This document shows positions 44,889-54,244 of a DNA stretch of 64,000 nt, piece after piece. A program made the translations under genes and the position numbers. Numbering within the stretch: position 1 is the first letter of the stretch; each line of letters begins with the position of its first letter. Source of the DNA: an uncultured Kordiimonas sp. (GTDB lineage Bacteria; Pseudomonadota; Alphaproteobacteria; Sphingomonadales; Kordiimonadaceae); assembly GCA_947500295.1 (NCBI GenBank), contig CANMRM010000001.1, positions 806,001-870,000 of the forward strand, written 5' to 3'. Under the pieces are notes generated by a model, which was not told the DNA's origin, made no database searches, and was given only the letters and a program-made list of their open reading frames with translations.

Positions 44889-46566
44889 CCAATGACCAGG
44901 GGCCACGCAAGCTGAAGAGATTGAGCGGCTCGGCAAGCCCAGTATCTACCGGCGTCGCAAGCGCTTCACAGCGAAAACCTCCCCGGCCCTCTACCGCCAG
45001 CGCGCAGGCAAAGGTTTCACTGACAAAAATGGAACCCGCTGCTGTCACAGGTTCTATGCGGGCAGCAACAGTTACTTCCCGCCCAAAGTATCCTTCCTGC
45101 CCCATCACAGGATCAGTCAGCAAATGAGCAGGGCCGTAATGTCCGCCGACGCGGAGCGCCAGATCATTTGGCAGGCCAAGGCGTTCAAGGTCAATAGAGC
45201 GAAAAGTTGCCTGGAGGCATACCGCCCCGGCTGCTGCCGCGGCGACAGAATCAAACACAAGAAACAGGCCATCTCCCCACGTGTTGCAATAAGAGGGCGG
45301 ATAGATAGACGAGGTGCATACGCCGGCAAGCGCTCCCAGGACATGCTCCACAAACAAGGGCACCTGACGTTCTGATAATCGACCGTATCCACGCACATCG
45401 GCAAACAGCATGGCCTTGAGGTGTCGATCCGGTTTTTCCGACGATTTTTGGGTTGGGCCGGGGTCCCGCTGAAATGGAAACGGGATGACATACTGTCGGC
45501 GACCGGAGGCGCGCCACAGCAGCGCATCCCGGGCTGTGTTGGACGTGCCCGCATCCTGAATGCCGTCCCAAATCACCAATTGCTCAGCGGATGTTGCCAG
45601 CCGTTGAGCGCGTAACGCAGCAAGCCCCATCGCTGTTTCGCTGGCAAATGCCAACGTAAGGTCGTCGCACAGGCTGGTGTCCTGCGAAACAAATCGCACG
45701 CTGGCAGCCTTGTCCAGGCAGGCTTCAAAGCGAGCCTGCCAGCCCTTGCCGAACGGGCGCAAGGACTTTTCAGCAAAAAGCTCATGAGGGCAGGGCTGGA
45801 CCACATGAAGTTCGATGCCAAGGGCCAAAACCTGCTCGGCGATCAGAATATCTGACCCGGCGGCGAGCGCGCCGTACGCGGCACCAACGGCATTGTTGGT
45901 GAGCCACGCCTTTATGGTCTGCTCAAGCACGGTAGTGCTAAGGCTTGTTGCGTCGGCCTCCCCGTTGGGCGCGGTGGCATCTGCCTCAAACAAGTGCCCG
46001 GCAAAATGGATAGATTTTGGCGGCCTGAACCGCGCAAGCCAAGTATCGTCCTGCCCGACAGCTGCCAGGAGCATGTCAAATTGCTTCAGGGTGCTCGCAT
46101 GGGCGTCAAAATTATGGGGATCCAGCGGGACGGCATCTCCAAGTGATTGTTCGGCTCGTTCCATGTCACCTAAAATCAGCCAGGTTTCTGCCAATGTTGC
46201 CATATGGTAATAGGCGTCGACGCCAGGCGTTGGCGTGATGGACCTGAGGGTGATTTTTATCTGTTGTGCTGTTGATTGCGCCGTTGTCTTTTCGCCGGCT
46301 ACCAGATACATGGCGGCTGTATTGATACCGCTGTAGGTGCCACCAAAGCGATCATACGCAACACCGTATGCCTTTGCGGCCTGCAAGGCCATTTGCCTGC
46401 GGGCAGCACCCTCTTGCTCCAGTGCCTTGGCCTTTAAGATGCGGCCTCCAAGCGCCATGACGTCTTCGCTTGATGTATCTTCATCAAGCCCGAGCCGAAG
46501 ATATTCCTTCTCCGCCTGTTCAAGCGCGCCCGAGCGAAGAAGGGTGAGGATTGCTTTGTTAGACAT
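44848..46566 (-). CDS. Class III nucleotide cyclase with N-terminal TPR-S/DUF4071-like domain
   Basis: The C-terminal domain is a class III adenylate/guanylate cyclase: KAMLFADVRGYGRLSE (metal aspartate), NTWGDGLFLVFDS (second aspartate) and YFGREVTVAARIEPV. The N-terminal half (1-180) is helical with KAYGVAYDRFGGTYSGINTAAMYLVAGE, matching the pattern of the MAP3K TRAFs-binding (TPR-S) domain seen in bacterial conflict proteins. The middle part is uncharacterised. It would make cAMP or cGMP in the cytosol. It converges on the Crp/Fnr gene. Confidence 0.8.
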   Translation of the reverse strand: MSNKAILTLLRSGALEQAEKEYLRLGLDEDTSSEDVMALGGRILKAKALEQEGAARRQMALQAAKAYGVAYDRFGGTYSGINTAAMYLVAGEKTTAQSTAQQIKITLRSITPTPGVDAYYHMATLAETWLILGDMERAEQSLGDAVPLDPHNFDAHASTLKQFDMLLAAVGQDDTWLARFRPPKSIHFAGHLFEADATAPNGEADATSLSTTVLEQTIKAWLTNNAVGAAYGALAAGSDILIAEQVLALGIELHVVQPCPHELFAEKSLRPFGKGWQARFEACLDKAASVRFVSQDTSLCDDLTLAFASETAMGLAALRAQRLATSAEQLVIWDGIQDAGTSNTARDALLWRASGRRQYVIPFPFQRDPGPTQKSSEKPDRHLKAMLFADVRGYGRLSERQVPLFVEHVLGALAGVCTSSIYPPSYCNTWGDGLFLVFDSVAAAAAGAVCLQATFRSIDLERLGLPNDLALRVGGHYGPAHLLTDPVMGQEGYFGREVTVAARIEPVTAAGSIFVSETFACALAVEGRGGFRCEALATPVDTGLAEPLNLFSLRGPWSLVSSGAEAEGKALE

Positions 46567-46669
46567 TCAAGCTGATCCGTTTCACAGACTATCTGGTGTG
46601 TTGTTCTGTCAACATGACACCCGCTAAGGCTCTTTTTGACGAAATTCCATTCATACCGATGAGCACCCT

Positions 46670-47317
46670 CTATTCTGGGCAGGTAACATACATCATGCTT
46701 ACAAAGCTGGTAAAATGAGGTCCTCTATGCGCCAAAGGAACTCCGGCATTTTTGGCGTAGAGGCGGGAATGGTTCACATTGTGGTGGTGATTTGCTGCCA
46801 GCAAGGCTGGTAAGCCGGTCTCACCATCAATAATATTGAGGTACAGAGGCAGGCTTATCTGGTGATGACAGGTGTGCTCGTGCCTCAATTTATTGCCGAA
46901 ATGTCCAATTCCTGTGAGTGTCTTTTTTGTATCCACTGTGAAAACTGCCCAACGCTTGTTTTTTGAATGCGTGCTGGCATTTTCAATCGGCTTTAATGTT
47001 GCCGGCAAATGCGGGCTGAAACATATAACAGGATCACTGTCTGCAAAATATGCGTTCATGTTTGCGTCAATCCGCAGCGCATATAAATTTTTCCCATCCT
47101 GTGCAACGGTAGACCATCTCAGGTTGCCGTCCGGAGGATAAGGTCTGTTTTTAAGATTGGCGGTCGCCGACAATTTGTCGGCTTTAACGCAGCCATCCAG
47201 AAAGTCCAACCCTGCCCGGGTTGTACCTATAGATTTGCAGTCATAATCCGAAATGTAGGCATAGCCGTCAGCGCCTTTGCTTATTTCGTAAAAAATAATG
47301 CTTTCATGATCCGCCAT
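46670..47317 (-). CDS. Unknown protein, partner of the second TIR gene
   Basis: The 215-residue product begins MADHESIIFYEISKGADGYA and has YISDYDCKSIGTTRAGLDFL and a histidine-rich C-terminal region. I recognise no family. It overlaps the TIR gene (47304-48932) by 14 bases, with GAAGGAG before ATG 47317, so it is co-translated. The island TIR gene is likewise followed by an unrelated protein (38484-39491), so this could be a variable partner. Confidence 0.6.
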   Translation of the reverse strand: MADHESIIFYEISKGADGYAYISDYDCKSIGTTRAGLDFLDGCVKADKLSATANLKNRPYPPDGNLRWSTVAQDGKNLYALRIDANMNAYFADSDPVICFSPHLPATLKPIENASTHSKNKRWAVFTVDTKKTLTGIGHFGNKLRHEHTCHHQISLPLYLNIIDGETGLPALLAANHHHNVNHSRLYAKNAGVPLAHRGPHFTSFVSMMYVTCPE

Positions 47318-48932
47318 TGTTTTGCTCCTTCTGAATTAGGGTGTTTAGGTCTGCCAATAGACTGGCCCAATAGCTGTTGGAAGGGTCGGCTTTTACCAGA
47401 CGCTGTGCTGTTTCTCGGGCTGTGAGAAGGTATTTCAGGGCTTCGCCGGACTTCGACTGGAGCGACAGATGTTTTGCATAACGACGGCTAAGTTCGATAT
47501 TTTGCTCTCGCCACCGTTTGTTTTGAGGTTCCCTGGAAACCAACCGATTAGACAATTCCAATGATTCCCGGATTTTTGCGAGAGCTTCCTCATCGTTACC
47601 TGTTACAGCTAGCCATTCTCCAAGCCAGGAGACATAAAAATTCTGCTCGTACCGCAGCTTTGGATTTTGGGGTTCAAGCGCGATAAGACGTTCCCCCAAT
47701 TGGATGGTGTCTCGGCAGAAAACCCCTGCATCATCAAGATTATGGTTTCTTTTGACGTATGTGGCGCACAAGCTAGAATTCAGTAGCGCGGCCTGCCTCA
47801 AATAGCGGCCGTTTTGACTGTCTGGCCCCACAATCGGCTGCAACACCTCAAGCGCTTTTTTGAACTGAGGCAATGCCTCTTCCAGATTTTCATCCGTATA
47901 ATCAGCGTAACCTAACTGATGAATTCCAACTGAATAGGCATATATTCGCTCGGGGTTCTCCGGGTCTTCCTCCCAGAGATCTCTGGCCGTGCGAAGATAT
48001 TCCTTGAACTTGGCACGCGCTGCGTCCTGATTGCCAAGTCCATCGTCATCTACACCCATTGCCCTGAGTATACGGGCTCGCCGTTCTCGGCTCTCAGCTG
48101 ACAGTTTTTCGGGATCTCCCTGATGCTCGTAATACTCCATCGCCTGTTCATTGACTTTTGCCATCACATCAATGCGTCCAACGCTGAACAGAGTCTGTCT
48201 AAGGTCGGTTAGCATGTACTCAATCAGTCCTTCGGCTTCATTGCGAGCTCGCTCAGCCTCCTGCCGGGCTGTCACCGCCTCATAAGTCAACATGCCCATG
48301 CCTAGCATCGCCGCAACACTGGCCGCTGTGACCGCCATCACACGCCGCATTTTTCTTTGCAGGTCGCGTTCAATAAGGGCGTCGAGGCCGATGCCCATGA
48401 GCCCGGCCACCAGTTTCAACAGGCCGCGCCGTTCGCCGTCACCCTCCGGGCGCAGATCTGCGGCCAGCGGTTCGGCACGCTCTTGTGCTATGGTGCCGCC
48501 TTCCGAGAGTTTGTATCGCAGCGCAGGCGGGAAACACTCATTCTCGGGTCGCCCATGATCGGAGGCAAAGGGCTCTCCTGAGAGAATGACAGACAAAATG
48601 CGTCGTTCACCGGTCAGTTTTTTGAATTCAATAATCTCACGGTTTACCCAGCGGGAAGCGGCAGCCGCGGGCGAGCATAGAACAATCATAAACTCTGATT
48701 GAGTAAGCGCTTTTTTTACTTCGGCATTCAAGTCTTCAGCGGCGGGCAACTCGTCACGGTCACGGAACAGTTGCCCGACACGGGTGTGAATGGTATCGCC
48801 TTTGTCTGAGCGCATACCAACCAACCGGCGCGGGACCCGGTAGCTTTCCAGCGCTCTAAACAGTTTATCAGCATGGGCCCTGTCCCTGTGGCTGTAGCTG
48901 ATAAACGCCTTGTATTTGTAGGCCTCGGTCAT
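47304..48932 (-). CDS. TIR-domain transmembrane protein with helical repeats (chromosomal copy)
   Basis: The TIR domain starts KAFISYSHRDRAHADKLF, with RDRDELPAAEDL and RWVNREIIEFKKLTGERR; W95 and E99 match the island copy. A hydrophobic helix lies near residues 198-217 (VMAVTAASVAAMLGMGMLTY), then helical TPR-like repeats to residue 542. Its N-terminal 240 residues are close to the island TIR protein, and even the leaders agree (AGGGGGAAGGGGC against AGGGGGACAGGGC). The C-terminal half is shorter and different. The role is inferred to be NADase or immune signalling. Confidence 0.8.
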   Translation of the reverse strand: MTEAYKYKAFISYSHRDRAHADKLFRALESYRVPRRLVGMRSDKGDTIHTRVGQLFRDRDELPAAEDLNAEVKKALTQSEFMIVLCSPAAAASRWVNREIIEFKKLTGERRILSVILSGEPFASDHGRPENECFPPALRYKLSEGGTIAQERAEPLAADLRPEGDGERRGLLKLVAGLMGIGLDALIERDLQRKMRRVMAVTAASVAAMLGMGMLTYEAVTARQEAERARNEAEGLIEYMLTDLRQTLFSVGRIDVMAKVNEQAMEYYEHQGDPEKLSAESRERRARILRAMGVDDDGLGNQDAARAKFKEYLRTARDLWEEDPENPERIYAYSVGIHQLGYADYTDENLEEALPQFKKALEVLQPIVGPDSQNGRYLRQAALLNSSLCATYVKRNHNLDDAGVFCRDTIQLGERLIALEPQNPKLRYEQNFYVSWLGEWLAVTGNDEEALAKIRESLELSNRLVSREPQNKRWREQNIELSRRYAKHLSLQSKSGEALKYLLTARETAQRLVKADPSNSYWASLLADLNTLIQKEQNNGGS

Positions 48933-49254
48933 GCCCCTTCCCCCTCGAAGTACAACCTATGAGCATATTTCCTCATGTCATGGGGGTGGTGCAAGTGACT
49001 TTTGTGTGTCCGGCACAACGCCTTAGCAACTCCTGCGACATTTATGGACCCCGTGACCATGGTTGCTGGAGGATTCCAGCCGACAAGGGCATGGCACACC
49101 ACCATGATCGAAAGCGCGAGGTGGAATTTACAGGAAACAAAAAATGTCAGAAATTCTCTCTCTAACAACTTCGCCTGCATTGGGCCCTGGTTAACCTGCT
49201 TTAGCAGGCTTGCCGGGGCCGCTTCATTTCCGGAGCTGAAAAGTCTGACGGGGC
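48933..49254. other. Intergenic region
   Basis: No gene is supported. It holds the ribosome site of the second TIR gene near its left end. A short hairpin (AGCCTGCTAAAGCAGGTT read on the minus strand) near 49200 precedes the LysR gene end and is too weak to call. Confidence 0.35.
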
Positions 49255-50151
49255 TCAGGAGGCCATGAAGCGGGTTTTAATAGGCTCGATGAGGCGAAAG
49301 CCAAGCGGCGAAAGGCCGTTAGCCCCTTCCCGGAACAGAATTTTGGGCATGGATGCCTGCGGTATGCCATCAAGCGGCACAATGACCAGACCTCCATCAG
49401 AAATATATGACTGTGCCAAGTTAAGCGGCAACAGAGTTACCAGTTCTGACGATTTTGATGTGCGCACAAGTGCATCATAATTCTCACTCAGGCATAGGCT
49501 CTGGCCACGGTTTGCGGCCGCGAGCGCACCACCAATCGGCGCAAACTGCGCGGGAGCAGGGCTATGCCCAACAGGGTATGACGCCAGATTGGCAAGGGAC
49601 GGCGCAGATATTTTCCGCAGCGGATGGTTTTGATTTACCAATGCTACAATCGGTTGCGCCGAGAGCTCGATGGCCGTCACGCCTGCGTCTACGGGGGGCA
49701 TCGCCAGGTCGCAAATCGCCATATCTATTGCGTCATCCAGTAATTTATCGACCAGGCTCTCGGTATCGCCGGTCTCCAGCCGTAGCTGAACAGCTTCAAA
49801 GTCCTTGACGACGATCTCAATCAGTTGCTCGGAAAGCAGCACTGTGTATGCAGGGCCAAGCCCAATCGTGATCGAACCCGCGCTGCCTGCGCCCCAGTCG
49901 CGGACCATTTTTTCGGTGTCGGCGACTGAGCGCAGGATTTGCCTGCCGCTTTCAACCAGGCTGGCCCCGAGGTCGGTCAGATGCAGCCGCCGGCCTTTTC
50001 GTTCAAACAGCTGGGTATCCAGAAAGGCCTCAAGTGCATGGATGCTTTTGGTGAGCGCCGGCTGCGTAATGTGCAAGCGTTCTGATGCGCGCTGAAGGGT
50101 GCCCTCTTCGGCTACGGCAACCAGATGACGCAAGTGGCGAACATCAAGCAT
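49255..50151 (-). CDS. LysR-family regulator
   Basis: The N-terminal helix-turn-helix reads LDVRHLRHLVAVAEEGTLQRASERLHITQPALTKSIHALE, typical LysR, then LFERKGRRLHLTDLG. The rest is the effector-binding domain with GTAYTVLLSEQL-like strands. It is divergent from the sterol-desaturase-like gene and could regulate it. Confidence 0.85.
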   Translation of the reverse strand: MLDVRHLRHLVAVAEEGTLQRASERLHITQPALTKSIHALEAFLDTQLFERKGRRLHLTDLGASLVESGRQILRSVADTEKMVRDWGAGSAGSITIGLGPAYTVLLSEQLIEIVVKDFEAVQLRLETGDTESLVDKLLDDAIDMAICDLAMPPVDAGVTAIELSAQPIVALVNQNHPLRKISAPSLANLASYPVGHSPAPAQFAPIGGALAAANRGQSLCLSENYDALVRTSKSSELVTLLPLNLAQSYISDGGLVIVPLDGIPQASMPKILFREGANGLSPLGFRLIEPIKTRFMAS

Positions 50152-50241
50152 TTTATTCCTTATGGTTATGAATTAATAAGTATATATCACTATTTTATAT
50201 TAATTGCCTGCACTAATGTCATCGGCGAAGGGAGAGAGCTA

Positions 50242-51081
50242 ATGACAGACAGTGCCGCCGCTATCATCATCGCCTGGTTTTTGGTCATTATTCTGGAGCT
50301 TGTCGCAGGACGGTTTCTGGAAAAGGAGAATACCAAGTTTCGAGACGTGGTGATCGAGGTCTTTTCGACGGCCAACGTATTTTTCCTGAGCGTGCCTCTG
50401 GTTATTCTCGCTGGCGCCAGTTTGGCATCGGTTCTGTTTCCCGGCAATGCAGGGGCTCTGGCCAACCTACCGTTTTGGGCCATGTTTGCCCTGTTCATGA
50501 TCGGTGATGACATGATGCAATATTGGTGGCATCGGGCCAGCCACAGTTTTCCGATGCTCTATAATCTGCACCGCGTGCATCATGATGCCGATTATCTGAA
50601 TGTTCGCATCACCTACCGGAACGGACTGTTTTATTATCTACCGATGCCAAGCCTTTGGGTGACCGGGTTGCTGGTCTACCTCGGCGGTGGTGAGGTATAC
50701 GCCGTTTATGCCGTTGCGAAGAGCATCGTCATCATTGGCGCGCATTCCAGTGTCCACTGGGACGAGCCGCTTTATAAAATCAAATGGCTTCACCCGCTAA
50801 TGTGGGTTGTTGAGCGCACGATCTCCACGCCGGCCACTCATTCGGCGCACCATGGCCGCCATAAAGCTGACGGTGTGACGCACTATAAAGGCAATTTCTC
50901 GAATTTCTTCTTCTTGTGGGACATGCTGTTTGGCACGGCCAAGATTACCCGCCGATACCCGGACGCGTACGGTGTTGAGAACCTGAATGACGTGACCGGC
51001 GCTCAACTGCTTCTCTGGCCGCTGGTCGGCAGGAAGCAAGGATCTGTGGAACGGGCGTCCGCACCGAAAGCTGCCGAATAG
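50242..51081 (+). CDS. Sterol desaturase/fatty acid hydroxylase superfamily protein
   Basis: Three histidine boxes are complete: WWHRASHSF, LHRVHHDADYLN and THSAHHGRHK, with an extra HSSVHWDEP. The multi-spanning diiron enzyme would hydroxylate or desaturate a lipid in the inner membrane. ATG at 50242 has GGGAGAG upstream; the frame from 50125 does not. Confidence 0.8.
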   Translation: MTDSAAAIIIAWFLVIILELVAGRFLEKENTKFRDVVIEVFSTANVFFLSVPLVILAGASLASVLFPGNAGALANLPFWAMFALFMIGDDMMQYWWHRASHSFPMLYNLHRVHHDADYLNVRITYRNGLFYYLPMPSLWVTGLLVYLGGGEVYAVYAVAKSIVIIGAHSSVHWDEPLYKIKWLHPLMWVVERTISTPATHSAHHGRHKADGVTHYKGNFSNFFFLWDMLFGTAKITRRYPDAYGVENLNDVTGAQLLLWPLVGRKQGSVERASAPKAAE

Positions 51082-51153
51082 AGAGCCTGTGCTTGCCGGC
51101 GCATGGACCGCGCGCCATATTATGGTCAGTTTCAATCGCTAGAGGTCTTGTCC

Positions 51154-51702
51154 ATGCAACCGCTCATTATGCCTTTCGGCGGCAAAACCCCCGTTATCCA
51201 CGACAGCGCCTTCATCGCACCCGGTGCGGTCATCATTGGCGATGTGGAAATCGGGCCGGACGCCAGCGTTTGGTATGGCTCGGTTCTCCGGGCCGACTGC
51301 AACAAGATTGTGGTTGGGGCCCGCAGCAACATTCAGGACGGAACCATCATACATGTCGATATGCCGGAGCAGGGCGGTACACCGTGTACTATCGGCGAGG
51401 ACGCGCTGGTTGGTCACAAGTGCATGTTGCATGGATGTACGATTGAGGATCGAGGCTTCATTGGCATGTGTGCGACAGTTTTGGACGGCGCTGTTGTGGA
51501 GTCTGGCGGCTTTCTGGCAGCTGGTGCCTTTCTCGGTGCGGGCAAACGCCTGCCTTCCAATGAAATGTGGGCTGGTTTACCAGCCCGCAAGTTCCGGGAC
51601 CTCAAGGAAGGCGAAGACAGAATGATGCTGATGGGCGCGCAGCACTATGTGCATGAAGCGCACGCCCACAAGGCTGCTGTATCTGCTCTTGAAAAGAGTT
51701 AA
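51154..51702 (+). CDS. Gamma-carbonic anhydrase family protein
   Basis: The left-handed beta-helix hexapeptide repeats run through IIGDVEIGPDASVWYGSVLRADC and SNIQDGTIIHVD, with zinc histidines in IIHVD, VGHKCMLHGC. The C-terminus carries an alpha helix. This is the Cam/YrdA-like group, which may hydrate CO2 or act as a scaffold. ATG 51154 follows AGAGG. It ends convergently, overlapping the next gene by four bases. Confidence 0.85.
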   Translation: MQPLIMPFGGKTPVIHDSAFIAPGAVIIGDVEIGPDASVWYGSVLRADCNKIVVGARSNIQDGTIIHVDMPEQGGTPCTIGEDALVGHKCMLHGCTIEDRGFIGMCATVLDGAVVESGGFLAAGAFLGAGKRLPSNEMWAGLPARKFRDLKEGEDRMMLMGAQHYVHEAHAHKAAVSALEKS

Positions 51703-52232
51703 ATCTTCTCGTCGCCAACGGTGACCGCGGTTGTGCCGGTTTCGTTGGCTTCATTAGGTTTAAACTTCAATATCACGGTCGGCAGGATACTGAGTTCGAG
51801 CTCGATATCACTAAAATGAAACCTGTTGAAATTTAACTTGCTGCGCGCGGCGCTTGCCCGAAACAGCGAGCCCAGGATGGTATTGACCAGACGTTTGTCT
51901 TTGGTTTCTTCCAGAAGGGCAAGTTTGGCTTCGTCGTCGATCAGTTCTTTCAGGCGCAGGTGCGGCACGACCTTGGGGGATAATCCAAGCCCGACTTCGA
52001 GCTCCGTAACCTCGTACCCTGCACGCTCTATATAAGGCAGTGCCTCATTGAAACGCGCCGCTGTTTTGCCAAGGGTGTCACCGCTGAACTCCTTCAGTCC
52101 TTCGACGGTCGCCGAGTAGGCAGAGCTGGCGTTTTCGCTCCAGGTTGCGGTGCTTTCCCGGCCCAGAAGTTTCTGGCGCATATCTTCCAGAATGTCAGGC
52201 AATCGTCGCTTCATGGCGGCTGTCTTCCCCAT
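51699..52232 (-). CDS. Hypothetical soluble protein (177 aa)
   Basis: A helical N-terminus (ILEDMRQKLLGRE, YSATVEGLKEFSGDTLG) is followed by alternating strands ending ELELSILPTVILKFKPNE. No recognised motif. The first ATG (52232) has a weak site; ATG at 52214 has GGGGAAG upstream and may be the true start. It overlaps the carbonic-anhydrase gene tail to tail. Confidence 0.6.
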   Translation of the reverse strand: MGKTAAMKRRLPDILEDMRQKLLGRESTATWSENASSAYSATVEGLKEFSGDTLGKTAARFNEALPYIERAGYEVTELEVGLGLSPKVVPHLRLKELIDDEAKLALLEETKDKRLVNTILGSLFRASAARSKLNFNRFHFSDIELELSILPTVILKFKPNEANETGTTAVTVGDEKI

Positions 52233-52364
52233 TTGAGATTATTTTCTCTTTCCTAGATGGCTGCCTGAACCGGTCAAAACAAGGGAAAAGAACGGCATTC
52301 GACTGATGTCGGTTGAAATAGTGACGTTGCACCATACACTCACCTATGAACAAGGGAGGCTGTC

Positions 52365-53330
52365 ATGAGCGTAGCAAACCAGAAGAAGCTTGGATCCGGT
52401 TTTGGTCACGGCTCGACCGCGAGCGAGGTGGTAAAAGGCCTGGACCTGTCGGGAAAGACTGCGGTGGTAACAGGAGGATATTCCGGTTTGGGGCTCGAAA
52501 CGGTGCGCGCGCTCTTGAGTATTGGTGCCGCAGTGACGGTGCCAGCCAGAAGGCCTGATGCTGCAAGAGAAGCGCTCGGTGATCTGAGCGGCAATATCAC
52601 AGTTGCGAAGCTTGATCTATCGGACCTCAACAGCACCCGCCGATTTGCAGAGGATTTTGTGAATGCGGGCTTGGCTCTTGATATCCTGATCAACAACGCC
52701 GGGATAATGGCGTGCCCCGAAACCCGCGTGGGTAACAATTGGGAAGCCCAGTTTGCCACCAACCATTTGGGACACTTTGTTTTGACCGAAGGGCTCATGC
52801 CTGCCTTGATAAAAGCGGATGCTCCCCGGGTGGTCAGCCTTTCATCAGCGGCGCACAAGCGCAGTGATATCCTGTGGGATGACCCGCATTTCCTGGATAC
52901 GCCCTATGAAAAGTGGGCCGCCTACGGTCAGGCCAAGACGGCCAACGCTCTGTTCGCGGTTGGGCTTCAGCAAAGGTATGATGATGGCGGCTTGCTGGCT
53001 TTTTCCGTGCACCCCGGTGGCATCATGACACCATTGCAGCGGCATTTACCCAATGAGGAAATGGTGGCGCTGGGTTGGACTGATGCCGACGGTAACCTGA
53101 CAGAGGTTGCCAGCAAAATGTTCAAGACCCCCGAAGGCGGTGCAGCAACAAGCGTGTGGTGTGCCACGTCCGCCCAGCTAACGGGGCATGGTGGCGTCTA
53201 TTGTGAAGACTGTGATGTTGCCGATCTGCAAACTGACGATTCGCCAAGGTTTGTTCATGTGGCACCCTGGGCGGTTGATGATGAAAGTGCCGACCGTTTG
53301 TGGCATTTGACGGAACAAATGCTTGCATAA
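52365..53330 (+). CDS. Short-chain dehydrogenase/reductase
   Basis: The NAD(P)-binding motif is TGGYSGLGLET, the NNAG motif is INNAG and the catalytic set is S...YGQAKTAN (Tyr and Lys four apart). It resembles the retinol-dehydrogenase/WWOX-type group of classical SDR enzymes. Substrate unknown. GGGAGG lies before ATG 52365. Confidence 0.88.
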   Translation: MSVANQKKLGSGFGHGSTASEVVKGLDLSGKTAVVTGGYSGLGLETVRALLSIGAAVTVPARRPDAAREALGDLSGNITVAKLDLSDLNSTRRFAEDFVNAGLALDILINNAGIMACPETRVGNNWEAQFATNHLGHFVLTEGLMPALIKADAPRVVSLSSAAHKRSDILWDDPHFLDTPYEKWAAYGQAKTANALFAVGLQQRYDDGGLLAFSVHPGGIMTPLQRHLPNEEMVALGWTDADGNLTEVASKMFKTPEGGAATSVWCATSAQLTGHGGVYCEDCDVADLQTDDSPRFVHVAPWAVDDESADRLWHLTEQMLA

Positions 53331-53551
53331 AATCGCCAACTGGGCGTGGCAATCAGGTTAATTTGGCGGAATTATAAAAATTGCTCCGACTTCGGCTTGA
53401 CCCGCGCTTCGTTTTGGGATGGTATTTGGTCAACGAAGGTTAAGCGCAGCCATAGCGCAAACATCAATTGTATCTAGGGGCGCCTGCGACGGACACAGTC
53501 GGGCAAGTCGTCTGATCAGAGACGATTATCCATTAGGGGAAGGATATAGTA

Positions 53552-54007
53552 ATGAGCATCTCAAATCTCAGCCACATCTTGGAAATGTTCCGGTTTGGTG
53601 ACAAGGAGCTGTCCGCCGATGACAAGAGAGAGTTGGTTGAGGAAGTCTTGTTGATGACCCTGGCAAGGGCAACCAGTGCAGACTGCAATATCGACTCAGT
53701 CGAGGTTGCGAGTGTCCAGGCGATCATAAAAGAAGCGACTGGGTCCGAGGTGAGCGAGCAGGACATTCGGATTGCTGCGATTTCTGATCTCTTCAAAGAA
53801 GCGAGCCTCAAGCGATATTTGTCAAAGGTTCGTTCGAAAATTGATGTTTCCGAACGTCAGCTTGTCGTCAGTTCACTAGGGAAGCTGATCAAGGTGGACG
53901 GTAAAGTCAGCCCGTTTGAGGTTGAGTTTTTTAACGAAGTGGTTGAAGCGCTTGGTCTCACGCCCGCTGAGATGGCAGGCCTCGCCGGAGACACCATCAC
54001 ACGCTAG
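53552..54007 (+). CDS. TerB-like protein
   Basis: The 151-residue protein is helical. It has the TerB acid-rich pattern in LSADDKRELVEEVLLMTLARATSADCNIDSVEVASVQ and a second repeat LGKLIKVDGKVSPFEVEFFNEV, where the aspartates and glutamates may bind metal. TerB-type proteins occur in tellurite-resistance and stress complexes, but many alphaproteobacteria have solitary copies. A terminator follows its end. Confidence 0.75.
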   Translation: MSISNLSHILEMFRFGDKELSADDKRELVEEVLLMTLARATSADCNIDSVEVASVQAIIKEATGSEVSEQDIRIAAISDLFKEASLKRYLSKVRSKIDVSERQLVVSSLGKLIKVDGKVSPFEVEFFNEVVEALGLTPAEMAGLAGDTITR

Positions 54008-54059
54008 AAATCGCAATTGCGGTGCGGTCCCGCTATCTGCCGAGTCAAAATCCATTTTT

Positions 54060-54084
54060 GGCCACCGTTTTGTTGACGGTGGCC
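54060..54084 (+). terminator. Hairpin terminator after the TerB-like gene
   Basis: GGCCACCGT pairs perfectly with ACGGTGGCC over a seven-base loop and is followed by TATTTGCTTT. It lies 53 bases after the TerB-like stop and fits an intrinsic terminator, though the T-tract is interrupted. Confidence 0.7.
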
Positions 54085-54244
54085 TATTTGCTTTATGGTG
54101 GGAGAGAGGTCTAGGCCTGCCGTAAGACTCAATTTAGTTAAAATTTGAATCAAACATTTACCGAAAACAAATCGCTGGTATGTATTTTCTTCGTCATGCG
54201 GCTTAGGCTGATTCTCTTGTGATGTAGTGCGATGGGGATAATCC

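Noticed and set aside
48929-49180. 83-codon frame upstream of the second TIR gene
   Set aside because: It overlaps the leader of the TIR gene, lacks a ribosome site and has no recognisable content.
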